Positions 1-5,150 of a stretch of 5,150 nt of DNA are shown in pieces (positions within the stretch are counted from its first letter, which is position 1; each line of letters opens with the position of its first letter). Under the pieces are notes generated by a model, which was given only the letters and a program-made list of their open reading frames with translations, made no database searches and was not told the DNA's origin. Location of the stretch: contig JACMOE010000749.1 in the NCBI GenBank assembly GCA_014378185.1, forward strand, positions 1-5,150. The letters run 5' to 3'. The translations under genes and the position numbers were made by a program. Source of the stretch: Gemmatimonadaceae bacterium (GTDB taxonomy: Bacteria; Gemmatimonadota; Gemmatimonadetes; Gemmatimonadales; Gemmatimonadaceae).

Positions 1-1005
1 CAGCGCCCGCACGCCGCCGTTGTAGTAGGCCGCGTAGAGGATGCCGTTCGGTTCGTCCACCGAGAAGTTGTGCGTGCCCGCTCCGCTCACCGTGTAGAAC
101 GCCACCTCGCGCGGCGCACCCATGCCACTCACGTCGATGACGTGCACGTCACCTGAAGACGATACGCCGACACTACCGGAGCTCTCCTCGCCCACAAAGG
201 CGTACCGGTTGCTTCCCGTGACAGGGTCCTTCACCCACCAGATGTTGTGCACCTTTCCGTTGACGGTCTTCACGCGCCCCAACTCCACTGGCGCCGCCAG
301 CGTTCCGCCCTTGCCACCGCCCCCGATATCCCAGATCGCCACGCCGTCATTCCAGAGGCCGAGGAAGAGCAGGCCGTCACGCATGAAGGTGTCGTGGACG
401 AAGGGACTGCCAATGCTGGTGGTGTTGATCTCCTGGGGAGCGGCGGGATTGGCGAGATCCACGATCACGAGTTGCGCCTTCGCTCCGCCGCCCGGATCAA
501 TTGACAGGAATCCATAGAGCTTGCCGTTCACGCGGCCAATTTCCGCCGTGTGCACGCCAACGGTGATGTGCGCGGGGGCGAATCGCGTGAGCAATACAGG
601 TCTTCTGGGGTTGGCCAGGCTGTAGGTCGCAAGCGAGCCGCTCGACTCCGTGGCCACCACGAGCGTGGACCCGTCATCGCTCACGGCCACGTCGCCAAGC
701 GTGCGTGCGCCGTCGACCGTGACGGAATCCACGAGCACCGGAGTGCCGGACACGTCCCAGATATAGAACGCGCTCGAAGTGGTGGTATTGTTCCACGACG
801 TCGTGTACGCCGTGTTCCCGCGCACCGCGATCTCGCCGGAGATTCGGGACGGCTTGAAGTCGCCGCGACCGACCACGGACATCGTGACAGGCGACGAACT
901 CGTGACCGCGGGCAGCACGATGTCGGGCCGTGTCGCCTCGGAGCTGGAGCACGCGGCGCCAAGCATCAGGCCGAGGAGCGAGTAGAGAGGACGTGTGAAG
1001 TGCAT
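1..1005 (-). CDS. LVIVD-repeat (beta-propeller-like) lipoprotein, C-terminus cut by window edge
   Basis: The first 335 residues are visible; the frame stays open to the left edge, so the C-terminus is missing. The N-terminus is a lipoprotein signal: a basic start, a hydrophobic stretch (residues 7-18) and a lipobox-like LGAAC with the acceptor Cys at residue 19, so the mature protein is probably lipid-anchored and extracytoplasmic. The body is a series of strand-rich repeats, including LVIVDLANPAAP (179-190), VAIWDI (222-227) and VHVIDVSGMGAPREVAFY (287-304), typical of LVIVD-repeat proteins, which are thought to fold as beta-propellers. A His recurs at similar repeat positions (VHT 151-153, VHD 203-205, VHN 252-254, THN 311-313). 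No catalytic site is recognisable and the ligand is unknown. The ATG at 1005 is chosen because later ATGs would remove the signal; no clear Shine-Dalgarno precedes it. It lies 47 bp downstream of the barrel gene on the same strand, probably cotranscribed. Family is fairly sure; function is not. Confidence 0.85.
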   Translation of the reverse strand, partial: MHFTRPLYSLLGLMLGAACSSSEATRPDIVLPAVTSSSPVTMSVVGRGDFKPSRISGEIAVRGNTAYTTSWNNTTTSSAFYIWDVSGTPVLVDSVTVDGARTLGDVAVSDDGSTLVVATESSGSLATYSLANPRRPVLLTRFAPAHITVGVHTAEIGRVNGKLYGFLSIDPGGGAKAQLVIVDLANPAAPQEINTTSIGSPFVHDTFMRDGLLFLGLWNDGVAIWDIGGGGKGGTLAAPVELGRVKTVNGKVHNIWWVKDPVTGSNRYAFVGEESSGSVGVSSSGDVHVIDVSGMGAPREVAFYTVSGAGTHNFSVDEPNGILYAAYYNGGVRAL

Positions 1006-1052
1006 TCGGAAGTGCGAAGATGTGAAAGGGACACTCGAGACTGCCGGTGCCC

Positions 1053-2357
1053 TCAGTGTGCGTGCGGGGACACGGTGCCGGAAGCGAGCGTACCAATCGC
1101 GGGTCCATCGATGTCGGCGACTCCGTAGCGTCCCATGCGCGCGTGCGCATCGCCAGCGCGAAGTCGCACGCCCGCGGTCAGCATCCAGAGGCGGCTCGTA
1201 CCATAGAGACGATCAGGTGTGGCTACGGACCGTGCGTCGCGCGCATCGGCCCACAGCCGTGCGAGTTCCATGAACGGAACACTGGAAACGCGGTGGAACG
1301 ATGTGCCCGGCGCGGCGAGCTGCAAGGTTGCCACGCGCCATTGCGTGATGCCATTGATGCTGAGATCCGAGGCGGGGCGCGGCGTGCGGAAGGGTTCCGC
1401 GAGCCGGCTTTCCTCGGGACGCTCGCTCTGTTCGAGTCGCAGCGCGATTCCCAACGGCCCCGCGCGCACTGCTCCCTCGACGAGGGCCGATTCGTAGCCG
1501 AATGCATCCTCATTCCTCGACGCATCGTGCTCCACGGTCTTCGCCCATTCAGCGAGGACGTATCGTCCGCCCCCTGGTGCGATGTAGCGTGCGGAGATAC
1601 TGCGCTTGCGCTGGCCAAGGCCCGCGCCCGTGACGTCTTCGGGCGACGCCACGCGCGCATAACTCGCCTGGAGTTCGGTGGCGTGCGTCGGCAGCACCGT
1701 GCCCCTGACGGACCACGAGTCACCGAACCGATCGAGCCTCGGCACCGATGCGGGGTGCGTCGGTTCGTCCCCACCGAAGACGGCCGCTTCCAGCATGGCC
1801 GGACCCAGGCGAAGCGCGCCGATTGCCGCGAGGCGTTCGAGGATCTGTGAGAGGTGGTGGTTGACCGGGAATTTCTCGAGCGGGCGCATCATGGGATCGT
1901 CGGTGCCAAAGGGGGCAAACCCACGGCCGCCGGCCGCCGACCACGAGGCCGCTCCGATGACTCCGCGACCCGTCACCATCAGTTCGTGGACGTATGTGTG
2001 CGGATGGCGACGATCCACGAATCCCTCGCCGTACGCCCCGGTATCGAATTCCCCGTTGGGGATCGTGAAACCCTCGGCATCGAGGGTCGTGGCGATGGCA
2101 CCGCGATCGTGCCAGAACCCAAGGCGCGCCATGACGAGCGCCTGCGAAACGGCCAGCTGCGACCCTGTGCTCCCGCCCGCCGTGGGGGCGGCGCGCGTGA
2201 AAAGCGGGATGGCCTGCGCCATGACGTGCATCGTCGAGCGCGGCGTGGTACCCGTGTCCACCATGACGTGACCGGCATGCTGCGCGTGCAAGCGCGCGGA
2301 GGCGAGCGCGGTGGCAGCAGCGAGGAGAACGGCGGTCCGGGCGACGGGCATGCGCAT
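1053..2357 (-). CDS. exported protein, predicted outer-membrane beta-barrel, uncharacterised
   Basis: 434 residues. Residues 1-25 form a Sec signal peptide (basic start, Ala/Leu-rich core, likely cleavage after LHA, before Q26). The mature N-terminus is His-containing (QHAGH, 26-30) and the protein ends PHAH. Features that look like landmarks of a family of uncharacterised outer-membrane proteins found near metal-efflux genes are: DRRHPHTYVHELMVTGRG (115-132), GTDDPMMRP (151-159) followed by NHHLSQILERL (166-176), and SWSVRGTVLPTHATELQASYARVASPE (214-240). The second half alternates polar and nonpolar residues in short segments (for example 254-274, 290-310, 337-350, 388-401), as in membrane beta-strands. 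The family link and metal association are from memory, not a search. ATG 2357 is favoured over the in-frame ATG at 2351 because AGGAG sits 9 nt upstream of it. It is probably first gene of a unit with the LVIVD lipoprotein and is divergent from the MATE gene. Real gene: very likely; function: unknown. Confidence 0.85.
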   Translation of the reverse strand: MRMPVARTAVLLAAATALASARLHAQHAGHVMVDTGTTPRSTMHVMAQAIPLFTRAAPTAGGSTGSQLAVSQALVMARLGFWHDRGAIATTLDAEGFTIPNGEFDTGAYGEGFVDRRHPHTYVHELMVTGRGVIGAASWSAAGGRGFAPFGTDDPMMRPLEKFPVNHHLSQILERLAAIGALRLGPAMLEAAVFGGDEPTHPASVPRLDRFGDSWSVRGTVLPTHATELQASYARVASPEDVTGAGLGQRKRSISARYIAPGGGRYVLAEWAKTVEHDASRNEDAFGYESALVEGAVRAGPLGIALRLEQSERPEESRLAEPFRTPRPASDLSINGITQWRVATLQLAAPGTSFHRVSSVPFMELARLWADARDARSVATPDRLYGTSRLWMLTAGVRLRAGDAHARMGRYGVADIDGPAIGTLASGTVSPHAH

Positions 2358-2398
2358 AAGTTACAACTCCTACCCTGCCCACCCGAATTCGATCAGTC
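2358..2398. promoter_or_regulatory. 41-bp divergent intergenic region between barrel gene and MATE gene
   Basis: Only 41 bp separate the divergent starts at 2357 (minus) and 2399 (plus). It holds the minus-strand ribosome binding site but no convincing -35/-10 pair on either strand. Promoters for the two genes must overlap, or lie inside the opposite coding sequence, or the MATE gene starts further in (ATG at 2432). Divergence across so little DNA suggests the two could share regulation; that is inference. Confidence 0.4.
2367..2371 (-). promoter_or_regulatory. ribosome binding site of the barrel gene
   Basis: Reads AGGAG on the minus strand, 9 nt before the ATG at 2357. This spacing supports 2357 over the second ATG two codons later (2351), which would be 15 nt away. 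Confidence 0.7.
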
Positions 2399-3781
2399 GT
2401 GCTCACTCGTCTGCCAAGCCGTGCGGAAATCATGGCCATGTCGCGCATCGCCGTGCCCGTGGTCCTGGCGCAGGTGGGGTTGATGCTCATGGGCGTGGTG
2501 GACACGCTCATGGTGGGGCGCGTCTCGGCCGAAGCGCTCGCCGCGGTGGCGCTCGGCAACCTGTATTTCACCGCGCTCGTGGTGCCAGCATCCGGCACGT
2601 TGATGGTGCTCGATGCGGTGGTTTCACAGGCAGTGGGAGCGCAGGATCATGACGGCGTGGCGCGCGGGATCCAGCGCGGATTCCTGCTGTCGCTCCTGCT
2701 CGCGGTGGTGATGAGCATCGTGCTGCTGCCCGTGCGCGGCATGCTCGTGCTGCTCCACCAGCCGCCCGTGCTGGTGCCGATCGCAAGCGCCTACGTCCTG
2801 ATCTCCATCGTCGGCGTCTTTCCATTCCTGGGGTTTGTCGTGTTGCGACAGAGCCTGCAGGCCATGCGGCAGATGCGCGTGCTCGTGGTGGTGATCGTGG
2901 TGGCGAACCTGATGAATGCCCTTCTCAACTGGGTGTTCGTGTATGGACATCTAGGTATCACGGCGATGGGCGCACCCGGGTCGGCGTGGGCCACCGTCGC
3001 GAGTCGATGGCTGATGGCATTGCTGCTGCTGACCTTCGGCTGGCGAGCATTGCGGGGGCATCTCCTGCCTTTCCGGCGCGAGACACTGCATCTCGCCCCG
3101 CTTCTGGCCATGCTGCGCCTCGGCGTGCCCATCGCCCTGCAGCAGGGCATCGAATTCGGCGCGTTCGGCGCGATCGGTGTCCTGATGGGCGTGCTTGGCA
3201 CGGTGGAGATGGCAGCGCACCAGATCGCGCTGAATCTCGCGAGCCTCACGTTCATGGTGCCGCTGGGGGTCGGCGCAGCGGCTGCTGTTCGGGTCGGTCA
3301 TGCAGCAGGGGCGGGCGATGCGGAGGGCGCACGGGAGAGTGCTCGCGCGGCGATCGTTTCCGGCACCGCATTCATGGCGTGCACCGCCGTCGTTTTCCTG
3401 TTGATGCCCGGGATGTTCGCCGCGCTGTATACGTCCGACGTGCCCGTTGCCGCGCTGGCCGCCGCGCTCATTCCCGTGGCGGGGGTGTTTCAGGTGTTCG
3501 ACGGTGCCCAGGCCGTATGTGCCGGCGTGCTGCGCGGCCTGGGCGATACAAAGGCGCCGTTCTTCATCAACCTGGCGGGGTTCTGGCTGGTGGGGCTACC
3601 AGCCAGTATCGGCTTGGGGTTCCATACGCGGCTCGGAGCTGTTGGCCTGTGGTGGGGCTTCGTCGCGGGCCTCGCTGCCGTGGCCGCCCTGCTGCTCCTG
3701 CGGGTGCGCAACCGAATGCGGGGCGGCATCGCGCGGACTCATGTTGAATCCGACATCATGCACTTTGCCACCGATCCATGA
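2399..3781 (+). CDS. MATE-family multidrug/cation efflux transporter (NorM type)
   Basis: 460 residues, the usual length for MATE transporters: inner-membrane antiporters with 12 helices that export cationic drugs or metabolites in exchange for Na+ or H+. Hydrophobic segments run through residues 13-430 in two six-helix halves. Hallmarks are IAVPVVLAQ (17-25), MGVVDTLMVGR (31-41), QAVGAQDHDG (78-87), LGVPIALQQGIEF (241-253), MAAHQIALNLASLTFMVPLG (271-290) and AGVLRGLGDTKAP (375-387). Acidic D35, E252 and D368 fall where the cation-binding acids of Vibrio cholerae NorM (D36, E255, D371, from memory) are found, so ion coupling is probably intact. The GTG at 2399 is the first start after an in-frame stop at 2357-2359 and gives the family's usual N-terminus, but it lacks a Shine-Dalgarno; ATG 2432 or 2438 would remove 11 or 13 residues and remain possible. 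A short polar tail (435-460) follows the last helix. Substrate cannot be told. Transcription probably ends at the hairpin 66 bp downstream. Confidence 0.95.
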   Translation: MLTRLPSRAEIMAMSRIAVPVVLAQVGLMLMGVVDTLMVGRVSAEALAAVALGNLYFTALVVPASGTLMVLDAVVSQAVGAQDHDGVARGIQRGFLLSLLLAVVMSIVLLPVRGMLVLLHQPPVLVPIASAYVLISIVGVFPFLGFVVLRQSLQAMRQMRVLVVVIVVANLMNALLNWVFVYGHLGITAMGAPGSAWATVASRWLMALLLLTFGWRALRGHLLPFRRETLHLAPLLAMLRLGVPIALQQGIEFGAFGAIGVLMGVLGTVEMAAHQIALNLASLTFMVPLGVGAAAAVRVGHAAGAGDAEGARESARAAIVSGTAFMACTAVVFLLMPGMFAALYTSDVPVAALAAALIPVAGVFQVFDGAQAVCAGVLRGLGDTKAPFFINLAGFWLVGLPASIGLGFHTRLGAVGLWWGFVAGLAAVAALLLLRVRNRMRGGIARTHVESDIMHFATDP

Positions 3782-3838
3782 TCCAGTGCACTCGGCGCGC
3801 GGAACCTGGTCATCGCACGGCGCGGCAAGGACGGTAAT

Positions 3839-3880
3839 AAAAAAATCGGGAGCCTCGCTGGAGAGGCTCCCGTTTCTGTT
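3839..3880. terminator. bidirectional intrinsic terminator between convergent MATE gene and infA
   Basis: A perfect 10-bp stem (CGGGAGCCTC at 3847-3856 with GAGGCTCCCG at 3863-3872) closes a 6-nt loop. On the minus strand it is followed by A then seven T's (3845-3839), a strong U-tract for transcripts from infA, whose stop lies 21 nt before the stem. On the plus strand it is followed by TTTCTGTTTCGTTG, a weaker U-rich tract for the MATE transcript, whose stop is 65 nt before the stem. Convergent genes sharing one hairpin is a common arrangement. Confidence 0.9.
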
Positions 3881-3893
3881 TCGTTGTCCAGCG

Positions 3894-4115
3894 CTAGTTC
3901 TTGTGCCGGAACGTGATGCGACCGCGCGTGAGATCGTACGGCGATACTTCGATGGTCACCCTGTCGCCCGCGAGTACGCGGATCCTGAATCGGCGCATGT
4001 TCCCGCCGAGGGTTGCCAGCACGTTGTGACCGTTGGTCAGTTGCACCCGGAACGTGGCGTTCGGGAGCACCTCCGTAACGGCGCCCTCGAGCTGAATCGC
4101 GTCTTCTTTGGCCAT
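3894..4115 (-). CDS. infA: translation initiation factor IF-1
   Basis: 73 residues, matching the 71-73 expected for bacterial IF-1, a one-domain OB-fold protein that sits in the A site of the 30S subunit during initiation and assists IF-2 and IF-3. The signature runs the whole length: MAKEDAIQLEG (1-11), VTEVLPNATFRVQLTNGH (13-30), the MRR after the glycines (40-42), IRVLAGDRVTIEVSPYDLTRGRITFR (45-70). Basic residues expected to contact 16S rRNA are retained. The gene follows rpsU by 27 bp on the same strand and should be cotranscribed with it. There is no good Shine-Dalgarno before the ATG at 4115, so translation may depend on coupling to rpsU or on an unstructured start. It is followed 21 nt later by a strong terminator. 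infA more often lies in the large ribosomal protein cluster (near secY/rpmJ/rpsM), so this could be the sole copy relocated or a second paralogue; the window cannot decide. Confidence 0.97.
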   Translation of the reverse strand: MAKEDAIQLEGAVTEVLPNATFRVQLTNGHNVLATLGGNMRRFRIRVLAGDRVTIEVSPYDLTRGRITFRHKN

Positions 4116-4142
4116 CCGTTGAACTGCGCTTGTGCCCGAAGG

Positions 4143-4331
4143 CTAGCGCGAGCGCTCGGTGCGGCTGCGACGACGCGCCGCGGCGGCTTTGAGCTGCCGA
4201 GCCTCGCTCGGCTTCACGTAGTAACGCTTCTTGCGCAGGTCCTTGAGGATGCCCGCCTTCGCGATCTTCCGCTTGAACGCCTTGAGCGCCCAATCCAGGC
4301 GATCGCTTTCTTCGAGATGGATCTCGACCAT
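4143..4331 (-). CDS. rpsU: small ribosomal subunit protein S21
   Basis: 62 residues, strongly basic. S21 is a late-assembling 30S protein near the anti-Shine-Dalgarno end of 16S rRNA and takes part in mRNA binding at initiation. Family features: MVEIHLEESDRLDWALKAFKRK (1-22), matching the 'E-s-l-d-A-L+-FKR' pattern, a GILKDLRKKRYYVKPSEAR stretch (28-46) and an Ala/Arg-rich helical tail (47-62). The frame stays open upstream to an ATG at 4418, but that version would read through the promoter and has no family similarity; ATG 4331 has a good Shine-Dalgarno 7 nt upstream and gives the canonical N-terminus. It is first in the rpsU-infA pair. S21 is absent from several phyla (for example Actinobacteria), so its presence is a mild taxonomic hint. 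Identification is secure. Confidence 0.97.
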   Translation of the reverse strand: MVEIHLEESDRLDWALKAFKRKIAKAGILKDLRKKRYYVKPSEARQLKAAAARRRSRTERSR

Positions 4332-4338
4332 CAGTACG

Positions 4339-4345
4339 TCCTTCC
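4339..4345 (-). promoter_or_regulatory. ribosome binding site of rpsU
   Basis: Reads GGAAGGA on the minus strand, followed by 7 nt and the ATG at 4331. It settles the rpsU start against the longer in-frame alternative beginning at 4418. Confidence 0.8.
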
Positions 4346-4389
4346 CTGAGTTATGTGTTTGCCGAGGCCCATTGCGACCGCAGCCCCGA

Positions 4390-4418
4390 ATATTAGCCCA
4401 AGGCGCTGAGGCTGTCAA
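4390..4418 (-). promoter_or_regulatory. sigma70-type promoter of rpsU-infA
   Basis: On the minus strand a perfect -35 TTGACA (4418-4413) is followed by a 17-nt spacer and a -10 of TAATAT (4395-4390, 4 of 6 matches to TATAAT). Predicted transcription start is near 4383, giving a leader of about 50 nt before rpsU. It is the best promoter match in the window and is in the place expected for a highly expressed ribosomal gene; it also shows that rpsU need not depend on transcription from the lipoprotein gene upstream. Confidence 0.75.
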
Positions 4419-4435
4419 TCTGAGCGGCGGAGAGC

Positions 4436-4483
4436 AATGTGGCGGTGAAGGGCGGCTTTGATCCCGCCTTCCACCGCCACATT
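4436..4483. repeat. long imperfect inverted repeat, possible terminator of the zipper lipoprotein gene
   Basis: Arms 4436-4455 and 4464-4483 pair over 20 positions around an 8-nt centre (CTTTGATC): the outer 12 bp are perfect, followed by one A-C mismatch and, in plus-strand RNA, one G-U wobble. It lies 45 bp beyond the stop of the zipper lipoprotein gene and 17 bp upstream of the rpsU -35 box. Neither side has a T-tract, so as an intrinsic terminator it is atypical; it could instead be a 3'-end stabilising hairpin or a copy of a dispersed palindromic element. The structure is directly visible; its role is inference. Confidence 0.8.
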
Positions 4484-4528
4484 TCAGACGTCCTTACCTG
4501 GAAATTCTTCGCCCGTCGAGTCGAGCGA

Positions 4529-5029
4529 TCAGGGAACGGGCCGCTTCTTGATGTCGACGTTGTTGCCGATGATGCCGCCAAGGATGCCGCCAGCGGCTGC
4601 GCCGATGATGCCACCCTTCACGCTATGCGTCGATGCGCCACCAATGACAGCACCCGCCGCGGCGCCGATGGCGGCATCACGATTGGTATGCTTTTCGGTG
4701 ACCGTGCGCGGCTCGGAGTAAACCGTCCTGCCACTGCCCGACCCGCTGTTGCTCTCGGAACTGGCGCGGTGCCGAACGCTGGAGGTATGAGTTGTCGTGC
4801 GTGCCGGAGCTGTGGACCCGGTGCGAAGCGCCGTCGGTGCCGGAGCGGCTGCTGCCGCCGCGCGGGTGCGCTCCGCGGCCGAGATGGAATCGAGCGTCGC
4901 GGTCTGGCGGGCCTGTGCCGCGAGCGTGAGATCGTTGCTCAGGGTGGCATCGGCCGGCTTGTCCTTGCTGCAGGCTGCAGCCAGCACGAGTGCGGGAGCG
5001 ATGAAGAGCGACTTGGTGGACGGGCGCAT
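4529..5029 (-). CDS. lipoprotein with low-complexity linker and C-terminal glycine zipper
   Basis: 166 residues. Residues 1-20 form a lipoprotein signal ending LAAAC, with the acceptor Cys at 20, followed by SKDK. Residues 21-116 are rich in Ala, Ser, Thr and Arg and look disordered, with an Ala run (57-62) and a Ser/Gly run (91-100). The C-terminus is a glycine-zipper pair: G122-G126-G130, then after a THSVK turn G139-G143-G147-G151-G155, all four residues apart, in a hydrophobic setting that suits two packed helices in or on a membrane. This resembles YMGG-like/2TM glycine-zipper proteins of the Gram-negative envelope, whose roles are mostly unknown. It ends VDIKKRPVP. The frame is open to an ATG at 5077, but ATG 5029 has GGAGG 5 nt upstream and begins the signal peptide cleanly, so 5029 is used. 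It appears monocistronic: an inverted repeat follows and rpsU has its own promoter. Function unknown. Confidence 0.85.
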   Translation of the reverse strand: MRPSTKSLFIAPALVLAAACSKDKPADATLSNDLTLAAQARQTATLDSISAAERTRAAAAAAPAPTALRTGSTAPARTTTHTSSVRHRASSESNSGSGSGRTVYSEPRTVTEKHTNRDAAIGAAAGAVIGGASTHSVKGGIIGAAAGGILGGIIGNNVDIKKRPVP

Positions 5030-5034
5030 TGATA

Positions 5035-5039
5035 CCTCC
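5035..5039 (-). promoter_or_regulatory. ribosome binding site of the zipper lipoprotein gene
   Basis: Reads GGAGG on the minus strand, 5 nt before the ATG at 5029. It fixes the start there rather than 16 codons upstream at 5077. Confidence 0.85.
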
Positions 5040-5150
5040 AGGAATGATCGGCGTTTTGCCGAGATGCGTTCATACACTAATAACGCAGGGCGCGTGCCAT
5101 ATACCGAGGTCAGCCGCCATTTCTCGTGCGCACTTCTGGGCTGTGCGCCG
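5040..5150 (-). other. upstream region of the zipper lipoprotein gene
   Basis: No gene is supported here. A small hairpin (TCGGC at 5048-5052 with GCCGA at 5058-5062, 5-nt loop) sits just before the ribosome binding site. The AT-richer stretch around 5072-5103 (including TTATTA, TATGAA and TATATG on the minus strand) is the likely promoter zone, but I see no well-spaced -35/-10 pair. Confidence 0.35.

Noticed and set aside
1047..1850. Plus-strand open frame of 267 codons opposite the barrel gene
   Set aside because: Arg/His/Ala-rich translation with no recognisable domain, lying wholly antisense to a gene with a signal peptide and ribosome binding site; typical shadow frame of GC-rich DNA.
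2387..2417. Possible minus-strand promoter TTGGCA (2417-2412) with TCGAAT (2392-2387) for the barrel gene
   Set aside because: Spacer is 19 nt and the -10 matches only 4 of 6; too weak to list as a promoter.
1720..2598. Minus-strand open frame of 292 codons overlapping the barrel gene and the MATE start
   Set aside because: Arg-rich composition, no domain, and it runs across the divergent intergenic region and into the MATE gene; a frame shadow.
3447..4349. Plus-strand open frame of 300 codons across the end of the MATE gene, the terminator, infA and rpsU
   Set aside because: It would read through a strong terminator and antisense to two certain genes; the translation has no coherent family features.
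4332..4418. Longer rpsU starting at ATG 4418
   Set aside because: The added 29 residues have no S21 similarity and the start lies upstream of the predicted transcription start, inside the promoter; ATG 4331 has the ribosome binding site.
4439..5032. Plus-strand open frame of 197 codons opposite the glycine-zipper lipoprotein
   Set aside because: Antisense shadow; begins inside the inverted repeat and has no signal, domain or ribosome binding site, whereas the minus-strand gene has all expected signals.
5048..5062. Small hairpin before the zipper lipoprotein gene as a riboswitch or terminator
   Set aside because: Only 5 bp with no U-tract, no conserved aptamer-like sequence; noted as part of the upstream region only.
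1..5150. Defence system, prophage, insertion sequence or CRISPR array
   Set aside because: No transposase, integrase, phage or nuclease-like protein, no direct repeats with spacers and no tRNA-flanked att-like repeats seen; all six genes read as ordinary chromosomal genes.

Overview
The window is GC-rich, tightly packed bacterial chromosome with six protein-coding genes and short gaps. I see no mobile element, CRISPR array, tRNA or rRNA. Bacterial IF-1 and S21, lipoprotein and Sec signal peptides, and a predicted outer-membrane barrel point to a Gram-negative (diderm) bacterium. GC richness and the style of the exported proteins would fit Gemmatimonadota or a similar soil lineage, but that is inference; no marker here fixes the phylum.

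Left part (1-2357, minus strand): an apparent two-gene unit. The upstream gene encodes an exported, histidine-containing protein that looks like an uncharacterised outer-membrane beta-barrel of a type I associate with metal/copper-resistance neighbourhoods. 47 bp downstream lies a lipoprotein with LVIVD-type beta-propeller repeats, cut by the left edge of the window. Both products would act in the cell envelope.

Middle (2399-3781, plus strand): a full-length MATE-family efflux transporter of the NorM type, divergent from the barrel gene across only 41 bp. It ends at a strong hairpin with T-rich sequence on both strands (about 3839-3880), which probably terminates both this gene and the convergent infA.

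Right part (3894-5029, minus strand): a lipoprotein with a glycine-zipper C-terminus comes first, followed by a long imperfect inverted repeat, then a near-consensus sigma70-type promoter driving a compact rpsU-infA pair (ribosomal protein S21 and initiation factor IF-1). Both products act at translation initiation, so the pair is functionally coherent.

I did not find a convincing new defence, mobile or metabolic system. The points most worth a second look are the barrel/LVIVD-lipoprotein pair, the rpsU-infA pair with its promoter and a possible 13-codon leader ORF overlapping the rpsU start, and the inverted repeat between the zipper lipoprotein and rpsU.
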